Shown here: in pieces, positions 1 through 5,612 of the stretch
Numbering within the stretch: position 1 is the stretch's first letter
Layout: every line of letters starts with the position of its first letter
Source: Lachnospiraceae bacterium UBA7481
Lineage (GTDB): Bacteria; Bacillota; Clostridia; Lachnospirales; Lachnospiraceae
Direction of reading: 5' to 3'
NCBI GenBank assembly: GCA_002478505.1
Contig: DLOP01000087.1
Location: forward strand, 11,438 to 20,084
DNA length: 8,647 bases
The notes under the pieces: model-generated
Told to the model about the DNA's origin: nothing
The model's database searches: none
The model's input: only the letters and a program-made list of their open reading frames with translations
Program-made: the position numbers and the translations under genes

Positions 1-1495
1 TAAACCCGATAATGCATTTTATGATATCGATCGACTGCACGCAGGCATACATCGGGATCAGTGGAATGGCGGTATATCTGCTGAGCACATAAGCCAGCGG
101 ATATGCGATCACCCAGAGATATACGCTGTCGAACAGGAACGTAATGATCGTCTTTCCGCCGGAACGCAGCGTGAAATACGACGCGTGCATAAACGCCCAG
201 ACCGGCATAAACACTGCGGATACCCTGAGATATTCGGCAGCCAGCCGCCTGACCTCGTCGGTCGTCTTGTATAACTGCGGAAAAAGTGGCGCGGAAAGAT
301 ACAAAATGACCCCCAGAGGAATACAAAGCGTGACGCAGAAGGTGATGAGCTTTGTATCCGTATCCCTTGCTTCCTTGAACTTCCCGGCCCCCAAATACTG
401 GCCCACAACAATCGCGATCGCGTCTCCAAACGCGATAAAGCAGATATTGAAAATATTGGATACGGTGCTTGCTATATTGCCAACAGCGACCGCTTCAAAA
501 CTTCTCACGGAATAGCATTGATTGATCATTGCTATTCCGGCAGCCCACAGCACTTCATTTACCATCAGAGGCGTACCGCGTCTGATGATCTGCCCGCATA
601 AAGCAGCCGGGACCCTCCATGAGGAAAATGCCCGCACGATAAACGGCATCCGCCCTGTATGGCGATGCGTCCATATGATCACAATGGCCGCCTCCACATA
701 TCTGGATACGACAGTCGCGATCGCCGCTCCCGCAGCGCCAAGCATCGGACAACCGAATTTTCCGAAGATCAAGACATAATTCAGCGCCAGATTTACAAAG
801 ACCGCCACTATGCCGGCGATCATAGGCACCACCGTCTCGCCGCACTCCCGCAGAGTGCCGACATATGCCTGCTCTATGGCAAACGGAAGCAGTCCGAAGC
901 AAATGATCCAAAGATACTGTTTGCCGCAGCGCAGCGCCTCCTCTATCGACAATCCCTTATCCTCTCCCTGAAGATACATCGCAATCAGATCTTCTCCAAA
1001 GAAGGTCAAGATCAAAATACTTCCAAGAGTGATCAATGTGGCAATATAAAGCTTAAAGCGGAACGTATGCCGGACCCCCTCGTGATCCTGTTTCCCATAA
1101 AACTGCGCCGTAAAGATCCCCGCGCCCGATACCGCGCCAAAAATAGCCAGATTGTAAACCAGCAGCAGCTGATTGATAATGGCAATGCCGGACATTTGCT
1201 CCGTCCCGATCTGCCCCACCATGATATTATCCAGCAGACCCACAAAATTGGTGATCCCGTTCTGGATCATAATGGGAACCGCTACTCCCAGCGTCATCCT
1301 GTAAAACTGCTTCGTACCAAAATATTTCTTTCTTATATCGGAAAGCCTGGTTCTGACAGTGCCTTTTTCATCCCTTCTTATGTCGCGGCTTTCATTACTT
1401 ATTTCGTTGTTTGATTCCTTGTTTGATTCCTTGATTATTTCATTGTCTGATTCGTTATATATTTCAATGTTTATTTTACTGTTTCTATCATTCAT
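1..1495 (-). CDS. MATE-family multidrug/cation antiporter, C-terminus beyond the window
   Basis: Integral-membrane exporter of the MatE family, which moves cationic drugs or metabolites out of the cell in exchange for Na+ or H+. The frame is open for 498 codons from ATG 1495 to the left edge without a stop, so the gene is 3'-truncated only by the window. The start follows GAGGGG with 5 nt spacing. Residues 1-60 are hydrophilic and contain six tandem tetrapeptides (residues 14-37, NESD/KESN-like), not part of the usual family fold. The transport domain starts near residue 65. The first half has VGLLDNIMVGQIG (85-97) and TAQFYGKQD (129-137); the second half has the pseudo-repeat GQYLGAGKFKEA (365-376). 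Families are usually about 450 residues, so roughly the last helix end is missing. The substrate cannot be told from sequence. No convincing promoter was found; a 6-bp inverted repeat (1518-1523 with 1543-1548) lies in the upstream gap. Confidence 0.9.
   Translation of the reverse strand, partial: MNDRNSKINIEIYNESDNEIIKESNKESNNEISNESRDIRRDEKGTVRTRLSDIRKKYFGTKQFYRMTLGVAVPIMIQNGITNFVGLLDNIMVGQIGTEQMSGIAIINQLLLVYNLAIFGAVSGAGIFTAQFYGKQDHEGVRHTFRFKLYIATLITLGSILILTFFGEDLIAMYLQGEDKGLSIEEALRCGKQYLWIICFGLLPFAIEQAYVGTLRECGETVVPMIAGIVAVFVNLALNYVLIFGKFGCPMLGAAGAAIATVVSRYVEAAIVIIWTHRHTGRMPFIVRAFSSWRVPAALCGQIIRRGTPLMVNEVLWAAGIAMINQCYSVRSFEAVAVGNIASTVSNIFNICFIAFGDAIAIVVGQYLGAGKFKEARDTDTKLITFCVTLCIPLGVILYLSAPLFPQLYKTTDEVRRLAAEYLRVSAVFMPVWAFMHASYFTLRSGGKTIITFLFDSVYLWVIAYPLAYVLSRYTAIPLIPMYACVQSIDIIKCIIGF
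1385..1456 (-). repeat. 12-bp tandem repeat, six units, coding
   Basis: Six in-frame 12-nt units encode NESD-NEII-KESN-KESN-NEIS-NESR at the N-terminus of the MATE protein. Units 3 and 4 are identical at the DNA level (AAGGAATCAAAC twice); the others are degenerate. Confidence 0.8.
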
Positions 1496-1558
1496 AATAT
1501 CCCCTCATACCGCCTTTGGCAGTTCAAATAGAAATGAAAAACACTGCCTTGATGTCAC

Positions 1559-1610
1559 AAAAAGATAACCTGCCTGCTTTCAGGAAACGGCTTTCCGAAA
1601 ACAGACAGGT
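1559..1610 (-). terminator. Rho-independent terminator of the carbonic anhydrase gene
   Basis: A 14-bp stem (1568-1581 with 1597-1610, two G-U pairs) is extended by GGAAA/TTTCC (1583-1587 with 1592-1596) around a 4-nt loop. On the minus strand it is followed by TATCTTTTT. It begins 24 nt past the carbonic anhydrase stop and separates that gene from the MATE gene. Confidence 0.8.
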
Positions 1611-1634
1611 ATATGTATCACCGCAGTCTATTTA

Positions 1635-2201
1635 TCAGTCTAAAAACTCAACAGCCCCGCTGTCAATATGATAGACCGCCCCGCACACCGTCAGGCTGCC
1701 CTGCTCCGTCATCTCCTTTAAGCCATCCTTGATCAATCCGACGCCGCGCCGGACATTCAGGCAGCATGCCTTAAATTCATCTTTTTCGCCGCCGATCGCT
1801 TTTTTGATCTCGTCCGTTATAAACTTTACAAATCCATTCGGATCGTGATGCACCGCCGCTCCAACCGCGCCGCAGTTGGTATGTCCCATTACGACCACAA
1901 GCTTTGTCCCCAGATGATCCGCTGCATATTCAATGCTGCCAAGCTGATGATTGTCGATCACATTGCCGGCAACACGGATCACAAACAGTTCTCCGATCCC
2001 CGCACTGAAGATTCCCTCCGGAATCACCCGTGAATCCGAACAGGTGACAATGATCGCATACGGGCTCTGTCCGTTCTCACAGGTACTCTGCCTGATCTTT
2101 GGCGATATATCGCCCGGATTTTTCTCCGCTGTCAAATAACGCTGATTCCCTTCCTTCAGTTTCCCCATTGCTTCTGTTGCAGATAAGTTTTGTGCGTGCA
2201 T
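1635..2201 (-). CDS. Beta-class carbonic anhydrase
   Basis: Zinc enzyme interconverting CO2 and bicarbonate in the cytoplasm, supplying bicarbonate to carboxylases. The full open frame reaches 2213, but the first ATG there has no ribosome binding site. GGAGG (2207-2211) sits inside that extension, 5 nt before the ATG at 2201, so the protein is 188 residues. Zinc ligands are clear: CSDSR (Cys54, Asp56-Arg58 dyad) and HTNCGA (His107, Cys110), numbered from the 2201 start. This is the type-I beta-CA arrangement, in which the Asp-Arg pair leaves a zinc site open for water. Length and the C-terminal VYHIDSGAVEF segment fit the short bacterial branch. It is monocistronic, with its own promoter and terminator. 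Confidence in family is very high; the physiological partner is unknown. Confidence 0.95.
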   Translation of the reverse strand: MHAQNLSATEAMGKLKEGNQRYLTAEKNPGDISPKIRQSTCENGQSPYAIIVTCSDSRVIPEGIFSAGIGELFVIRVAGNVIDNHQLGSIEYAADHLGTKLVVVMGHTNCGAVGAAVHHDPNGFVKFITDEIKKAIGGEKDEFKACCLNVRRGVGLIKDGLKEMTEQGSLTVCGAVYHIDSGAVEFLD

Positions 2202-2284
2202 AGCGTCCTCCATTTCTTTTTTGATCGTTTTGCAGCAGATTCATTTCGTTGATTTGACACTGCAATTTTAAATATGATACTACT

Positions 2285-2313
2285 ATTTTACTTGTCATTG
2301 CTGTGATTGTCAA
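2285..2313 (-). promoter_or_regulatory. SigA-type promoter of the carbonic anhydrase gene
   Basis: On the minus strand, TTGACA (2308-2313), a 17-bp spacer, then TAAAAT (2285-2290). This predicts a leader of about 75-80 nt before the ATG at 2201. Confidence 0.75.
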
Positions 2314-2354
2314 AAGAAATCGTACATATTATTCCATATTATCTTTTCAGCCGC

Positions 2355-2390
2355 AAAAAAGCACCGGATAATGATGATTTATCCGATGCT
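2355..2390 (-). terminator. Rho-independent terminator of the hsp20 gene
   Basis: A 12-bp stem (2360-2371 with 2379-2390, one G-U pair) and a 7-nt loop are followed on the minus strand by a run of T (complement of A 2355-2360). It lies 27 nt past the hsp20 stop. There is no comparable U-tract on the plus side. Confidence 0.85.
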
Positions 2391-2417
2391 TTCCCCTGTT
2401 TTAAAGACATACCGCGT

Positions 2418-2873
2418 CTATCCTTCAATCGCAATATAACGCTTGTTCTCGACTGCGGGCTTTGCCTCCACCTTCGGGACTTCAATTTTCAAGACGCCGT
2501 CCTCAAATCTCGCCTTGATGTCCTCCTGCGTGATCTGCTCGCCCACAAAGAAGCTTCTGCTGCATGATCCGGTGTAACGTTCCCGACGGATATATTTCCC
2601 ATCCTCGTCCTTTTCTTCATTAGACGTATCCGTGGAAGCGCTGACGGTAAGATAACCGTCCTTCAGCTCTGCCTGTACATTTTCTTTCTTCATGCCGGGC
2701 AGGTTCATCGCGATCTCATAGCTGTTCTCCCGCTCTTTCACATCCGTGTGCATAATGTTCTGCGGAGCCTTCGGCATCGTCTGGAAGCTTCTGAATCCCG
2801 GCAGGTCAAAGAAATCATCCAGCAGGTTCTCACTAAATAAACCGTTTAAAGAATTTGAATATGGTATCAACAT
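2418..2873 (-). CDS. Small heat-shock protein, Hsp20/alpha-crystallin family
   Basis: ATP-independent holdase chaperone of 151 residues that binds unfolding proteins as an oligomer. The N-terminal arm (1-40) is rich in Phe and Leu (LLDDFFDLPGF). The alpha-crystallin domain runs from about 42 to 138, with YEIAMNLPG (52-60) and the family signature DGVLKIEVPK (125-134). The C-terminal I-x-I anchor (Ile147-Ala-Ile149) that docks neighbouring subunits is present. The start is supported by AGGAGG 8 nt upstream. It is transcribed alone from a promoter embedded in a CIRCE element, so HrcA repression relieved by heat or protein damage is expected. No terminator was seen after the upstream deaminase gene, so some read-through into hsp20 is possible. 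Confidence 0.95.
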   Translation of the reverse strand: MLIPYSNSLNGLFSENLLDDFFDLPGFRSFQTMPKAPQNIMHTDVKERENSYEIAMNLPGMKKENVQAELKDGYLTVSASTDTSNEEKDEDGKYIRRERYTGSCSRSFFVGEQITQEDIKARFEDGVLKIEVPKVEAKPAVENKRYIAIEG

Positions 2874-2918
2874 AAGTCATTCCTCCTATCTGTATTGTCT
2901 TTTTTTGTTTCTAAATGT

Positions 2919-2947
2919 ACTATACCTCTTTTGTTAGCACTCGTCAA
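2919..2947 (-). promoter_or_regulatory. hsp20 promoter overlapping CIRCE
   Basis: On the minus strand, TTGACG (2942-2947), 17 bp, TATAGT (2919-2924). The -35 lies in the CIRCE spacer and touches one arm, so HrcA binding would directly block polymerase. Confidence 0.85.
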
Positions 2948-2960
2948 TAGTGAGTGCTAA
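2934..2960. promoter_or_regulatory. CIRCE operator (HrcA binding site)
   Basis: Exact match to the consensus inverted repeat: TTAGCACTC (2934-2942), nine bases, GAGTGCTAA (2952-2960). HrcA binds this element as a dimer and represses class I heat-shock genes. Here it covers the -35 of the hsp20 promoter. Confidence 0.97.
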
Positions 2961-3067
2961 CAATTCATGCTTTTTTCACATTTAGATAGCAGACAATCTG
3001 ACTTCTGACTTTATTTTTACCAATATACGGTTTATTATCCACCCATTGACAGGCAAATCCTCAGACC

Positions 3068-3568
3068 TTATTCACTTTCAGATTTGTCCAATACCCATTG
3101 CAGCTCGACGGCAGGTATACTGATATAATTATCCGCTCCGTCTCCCTGACGCATGATCACATGATCGATCCCTGCCTGTATGATGGTTCTTGCGCATATC
3201 GGACATGGCTTTGCCTTATGAATGGAATTGTCCTTTGGATCGATTCCTGTCAAATATAAATCCGCCCCAATCGTTTGTTCCCTCGAACAATTTAAAAGCG
3301 CATTGGCTTCTGCATGGATTGCCCGGCAGATTCCATACCCTTCCCCTTGATGCATCTGCCTCTCCATCCTGGGACATGTTCCAATATCGCAACAGTTTTC
3401 AAAACCTCTGGGAGAGCCATTATATCCCGTAGAAATCACCGCATCATCTTTTACAATGACTGCCCCATATCTGCGTTTGATGCAGGTGCTTCGATAGGCA
3501 AAACTTTCTGCGCAATTGAGATACATATCTATCTTTGAAATTCTTTTTCCTTCCTTCGGTGTTACCAT
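3068..3568 (-). CDS. ComEB/dCMP deaminase-type cytidine deaminase
   Basis: Zinc-dependent deaminase of the dCMP deaminase/ComEB group, expected to convert dCMP to dUMP for thymidylate synthesis. The upstream in-frame ATG at 3586 is rejected: AGGAGG lies within that extension, 6 nt before the ATG at 3568, giving 166 residues. The active site is complete: HAEANAL (His85, proton-shuttle Glu87) and PCPIC (Cys122, Cys125) as zinc ligands. GYNGSPRGF (48-56) matches the nucleotide-binding loop, and the Cys59/Cys60/Cys65 cluster resembles the second zinc site of phage-type dCMP deaminases. Despite the ComEB name in Bacillus, no competence gene is nearby. A free-standing riboflavin-type or other CDA-fold deaminase is less likely given the loop. 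The 107-nt gap to CIRCE shows no clear terminator. Confidence 0.9.
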   Translation of the reverse strand: MVTPKEGKRISKIDMYLNCAESFAYRSTCIKRRYGAVIVKDDAVISTGYNGSPRGFENCCDIGTCPRMERQMHQGEGYGICRAIHAEANALLNCSREQTIGADLYLTGIDPKDNSIHKAKPCPICARTIIQAGIDHVIMRQGDGADNYISIPAVELQWVLDKSESE

Positions 3569-3624
3569 ACAGATCCTCCTATGCAATATTCTTTTGTTTG
3601 CAGCCGTTAAGTCTGGTATAAACT

Positions 3625-3653
3625 ATTTTATCATTTTAATCATGGAGCGTAAA
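3625..3653 (-). promoter_or_regulatory. Possible promoter of the deaminase gene
   Basis: On the minus strand, TTTACG (3648-3653), 17 bp, TAAAAT (3625-3630). The -10 is good and the -35 weak. It would give a leader of about 50 nt. Confidence 0.45.
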
Positions 3654-3791
3654 GTTAGATGAATGGCAGGCAAGAAATATAATTAGTATTGTAGAGGTTT
3701 TATAATAGTGCCATGTTAGTTACGTGTCTCTTACCCATAAAACTTTATATTGCCTCTCTATACCTTATATCTATATTTTAATGTTTATTTG

Positions 3792-3820
3792 TTGATTTAT
3801 GTCTTATCAATTGATATAAT
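3792..3820 (+). promoter_or_regulatory. SigA-type promoter of the PemK/MazF-like gene
   Basis: TTGATT (3792-3797), 17 bp, then a consensus TATAAT (3815-3820). Start of transcription is expected near 3827, about 27 nt before the ATG. Confidence 0.75.
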
Positions 3821-3853
3821 GCCGTTATAGCACGAAATAATGCGGAGGGTATT

Positions 3854-4426
3854 ATGAGAACAGGAAAACCCAAAAATCAGCTCAATATATATAAAGAATT
3901 TTGGAACTTAGCTAATCAGGCAAATGATTTGGCTCAAACAGGTAACTATGATGTAGACATGCTAATCTCAGCATGGAAACACCAATTAACTGCTTCTAAT
4001 TTCTTTTATGGAACGCTGGTTAACAAAGAACCCAACCATGATGCAAACAAAACCTATTATTCGCTAAAAACAGAGCCAAAAGAGCATCAGTTAGTATACT
4101 GTCAAATAGGTCGTGGGTATTCAAAAGAATTATTTGACCCTCACTGGTGCTATCTTCTCAAGCATTGTGGAACTAAACTAATTGTAATTCCTGCTACATC
4201 AATCAAGCCGGATTCAGGAACTTTAACTGTACCATATGAATATGATATTGAAGAAGATAGTCATATAAAAGCACGGTTGCATTTTGACGATATTCGATGC
4301 GTCGACAAAATGCGAATATTGGAAAAGAAAGGCTATATTAATATTATTACATCACGTTTAGACATAGAAAAAGCCATATCAGATTTTTTTGATTTTGCCC
4401 AAAAAACTATTGACTCAAAAGAATAA
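3854..4426 (+). CDS. Orphan PemK/MazF-like domain protein
   Basis: A 190-residue protein whose C-terminal half resembles the PemK/MazF toxin fold, a family of mRNA-cleaving endoribonucleases. Seen in the sequence: a first strand and loop (VYCQIGRGYSKE, 81-92), a core strand with KLIVIPATSIK (108-118), then EEDSHIKARLHFDDIRCVDKMRI (133-155), which parallels the MazF segment of Ser, strand, and I-R-x-x-D-K-x-R-I/L. The usual Arg-Pro before the central strand is replaced by Asp-Pro-His (95-97), so catalysis is uncertain. The first 70 or so residues are outside the standard domain and look helical. The start is supported by GGAGGG 5 nt upstream. Base composition is clearly AT-richer than the neighbouring genes. 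No antitoxin-like reading frame adjoins it; it has its own promoter and terminator. The family assignment rests on motif resemblance only. Confidence 0.6.
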   Translation: MRTGKPKNQLNIYKEFWNLANQANDLAQTGNYDVDMLISAWKHQLTASNFFYGTLVNKEPNHDANKTYYSLKTEPKEHQLVYCQIGRGYSKELFDPHWCYLLKHCGTKLIVIPATSIKPDSGTLTVPYEYDIEEDSHIKARLHFDDIRCVDKMRILEKKGYINIITSRLDIEKAISDFFDFAQKTIDSKE

Positions 4427-4505
4427 TCATGTTAAAATTAGGGCAATCTAAAAAAGAACCCTTTAGTGGGCAAATAAAATTTTTAGTCATTAACTTGACA
4501 ACCTA

Positions 4506-4533
4506 AGGACAACAGTTAATCTGTTGTCCTTTT
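4506..4533 (+). terminator. Rho-independent terminator of the PemK/MazF-like gene
   Basis: Perfect 10-bp stem (AGGACAACAG 4506-4515 with 4521-4530), loop TTAAT, followed by TTTTCATTTA on the plus strand. It lies about 80 nt past the stop. Confidence 0.85.
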
Positions 4534-4562
4534 CATTTATGGTTTATCATGCTTTGATATCG

Positions 4563-4592
4563 AAAAAACTCCGCAGGAAAAACCTGCGGAGT
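4563..4592 (-). terminator. Strong minus-strand terminator with no gene of its own (likely displaced rpsI terminator)
   Basis: Perfect 10-bp stem (ACTCCGCAGG 4568-4577 with 4583-4592) and an A5 loop. Read on the minus strand it ends in TTTTTT. No minus-strand gene ends just upstream except the rpsI-like fragment at 4620-4643, whose stop codon is 28 nt away. On the plus strand the hairpin is followed only by CTGTTTTC, a weaker signal. Confidence 0.85.
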
Positions 4593-4619
4593 CTGTTTTC
4601 GTATTTGTATATCTATTTT

Positions 4620-4643
4620 CTATCGTTTTGAGAACTCCTGGTG
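4620..4643 (-). pseudogene. Fragment resembling the 3' end of rpsI (att-like)
   Basis: On the minus strand this reads His-Gln-Glu-Phe-Ser-Lys-Arg-TAG. The intact rpsI ends Ala-Pro-Gln-Phe-Ser-Lys-Arg-TAA. The Phe-Ser-Lys-Arg-stop codons agree except TTC for TTT and TAG for TAA, both third-position changes. As DNA, 4621-4636 matches 5763-5778 at 15 of 16 bases in direct orientation. Upstream of these codons the match decays. Confidence 0.55.
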
Positions 4644-4644
4644 C

Positions 4645-4742
4645 TATCTGCGAACGCAAGATGAACCTCGATTCCGCTTCGCTTTATCTCGGTCATTCTT
4701 GCGTTCCAATGAACGGAAACGCATATAAAAAAGCCCACGAAT
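4645..4742 (+). repeat. 98-bp direct repeat, copy A (truncated)
   Basis: Matches 5615-5712 at 94 of 98 positions; three of the differences cluster at 4683-4687. It keeps the left outer arm, the first hairpin (4652-4661 with 4697-4706) and the left half of the second hairpin, then stops at 4742. The copy therefore lacks the right part of the element seen in copy B. Confidence 0.95.
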
Positions 4743-4753
4743 TCAAACAGACG

Positions 4754-4799
4754 TTTTACGTATTATACGTGTAACATATTGACAATACGTAAAATACGT
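4754..4799. promoter_or_regulatory. TACGT-box operator upstream of hicA
   Basis: A perfect 11-bp inverted repeat (TTTTACGTATT 4754-4764 and AATACGTAAAA 4784-4794) overlaps the promoter. Four TACGT boxes start at 4757, 4766, 4786 and 4795, in two pairs each spaced 9 bp. HicB carries a ribbon-helix-helix domain, and such proteins bind short repeated boxes, so autorepression by HicB or HicAB is the likely role. Confidence 0.65.
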
Positions 4800-4807
4800 A
4801 GTATTAT
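4779..4807 (+). promoter_or_regulatory. hicAB promoter
   Basis: TTGACA (4779-4784), 17-bp spacer, TATTAT (4802-4807). The spacer contains two of the four TACGT boxes, so a bound repressor would occlude polymerase. Confidence 0.8.
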
Positions 4808-4833
4808 ATATTTATAAGGAGGAAACAATACAA

Positions 4834-5016
4834 ATGAGATTTCGAGAAATTGAAAAATTACTCCTTGATGACGGATGGTCACTCGTAGATGTGAGAGGTT
4901 CACATTATCAATACAAACACCCGACCAAATCGGGAAAGGTAACAATCCCAAATCATCGAGGTGACATACCTCAAAGGGTTGCCAACTCCATACTTAAACA
5001 GGCGGGTCTCAAATGA
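4834..5016 (+). CDS. hicA: HicA-family toxin (mRNA interferase)
   Basis: A 60-residue protein of the HicA/YcfA family, double-stranded-RNA-binding-like toxins that cleave mRNA and arrest growth until HicB binds them. The order is as expected: N-terminal helix (FREIEKLLLDDGW), strand, then GSHYQYKHP with the catalytic histidine at position 24, a strand KVTIPNHRG, and a C-terminal helix (PQRVANSILKQAGL). Length is typical. AAGGAGG (4816-4822) lies 11 nt before the ATG, a slightly long spacing that could moderate toxin translation relative to hicB. It is the first gene of a two-gene operon; hicB follows after 31 nt with a better spaced ribosome binding site. The toxin-first order is usual for hicAB. 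Confidence 0.93.
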   Translation: MRFREIEKLLLDDGWSLVDVRGSHYQYKHPTKSGKVTIPNHRGDIPQRVANSILKQAGLK

Positions 5017-5047
5017 TACCTGCCATCTTAAAAGAAAGGAGATTCTT

Positions 5048-5449
5048 ATGAACTATATTTATCCCGCTGTATTTTATCCGGAGGATGATGGACGATTCTC
5101 CGTCATTTTTCCCGACCTCAATGACCTCGCCACCTACGGAGATAATCTTGCGGACGCTTTCGCAATGGCTCAGGAGGCTTGCGGTCAGTATCTTTTTACC
5201 TCATTGCGTGATGGCGATGCTCTCCCTGAACCGTCTGCACTGAATGCTGTCGAAAAGGATGACGAAAACGCTCTTGTCAATATGGTGTATGTAGACCTCG
5301 ACAAGTACGCTCGTGCATACGACGACAAGGTGGTCAAAAAAACTTTGAGCATCCCTGCATGGCTCAATACTGCATGTGAGAATCTTGGTATCAATTATTC
5401 AAAGGTTCTCAAAGATGCTCTCATCGCAAAGTTACAAGTACATTCATAA
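5048..5449 (+). CDS. hicB: HicB-family antitoxin with ribbon-helix-helix domain
   Basis: Antitoxin of 133 residues that neutralises HicA and probably represses the operon. The N-terminal part (1-65) is the partial RNase H-like HicB fold: YPAVFYPEDDGRFSVIFPDL, then YGDNLADAFAMAQEA. The C-terminal part (about 97-130) is a ribbon-helix-helix DNA-binding segment: strand KKTLSIP, helix WLNTACENLG, then NYSKVLKDALIAKL. The frame is open back to 4961, inside hicA, but AAAGGAG (5035-5041) lies 6 nt before the ATG at 5048, and the HicB consensus begins there. The RHH type agrees with the TACGT-box operator upstream. The gene converges on rpsI. Confidence 0.92.
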   Translation: MNYIYPAVFYPEDDGRFSVIFPDLNDLATYGDNLADAFAMAQEACGQYLFTSLRDGDALPEPSALNAVEKDDENALVNMVYVDLDKYARAYDDKVVKKTLSIPAWLNTACENLGINYSKVLKDALIAKLQVHS

Positions 5450-5469
5450 TCTCATTTGTATAATAATTT

Positions 5470-5508
5470 CCGTTAATGCGATACCCTCCTACTTTGGGTA
5501 ACGGTTTC
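5470..5508 (+). terminator. Weak candidate hicAB terminator
   Basis: Inverted repeat CCGTTA (5470-5475) with TAACGG (5499-5504), with inner ACC/GGG pairing, followed by TTTCTC. The stem is interrupted and the U-tract short. Confidence 0.35.
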
Positions 5509-5531
5509 TCTGATTGATTATCCGTGGAATT

Positions 5532-5591
5532 CAAGAGATGAATTCGCAGGCATTTTATGCCTTCATTTTATGCCTTGCTCATCATCTCTTG
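5532..5591. repeat. Long hairpin with an internal tandem duplication
   Basis: A perfect 10-bp inverted repeat (CAAGAGATGA 5532-5541 with TCATCTCTTG 5582-5591) encloses two adjacent identical 13-bp units, CATTTTATGCCTT (5551-5563 and 5564-5576). AGGCA/TGCCT gives an inner stem. It is non-coding and of unknown function. Confidence 0.7.
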
Positions 5592-5612
5592 TCTTCCTAT
5601 GGAATTTCGGAC

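Noticed and set aside
144..779. Two plus-strand open frames opposite the MATE C-terminal half
   Set aside because: Both lie antisense to continuous MATE coding sequence and show no recognisable domain.
659..1414. 251-codon plus-strand open frame
   Set aside because: Antisense to the well-conserved MATE gene, with no family resemblance and no ribosome binding site; a shadow frame.
2202..2213. Upstream in-frame ATG for the carbonic anhydrase
   Set aside because: No ribosome binding site; the GGAGG for the ATG at 2201 lies within this extension.
2221..2235. ATCGTTTTG match to the rpsI-end core upstream of the carbonic anhydrase
   Set aside because: Only nine bases agree and the flanks do not; consistent with chance.
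3046..3075. Plus-strand TTGACA-17-TATTCA promoter-like pair
   Set aside because: It points antisense into the deaminase gene with no plus-strand gene to serve.
3569..3586. Upstream in-frame ATG for the deaminase
   Set aside because: AGGAGG belonging to the ATG at 3568 falls inside it.
4961..5047. 29-codon N-terminal extension of HicB overlapping hicA
   Set aside because: The HicB domain and a well-spaced ribosome binding site both begin at the ATG at 5048.
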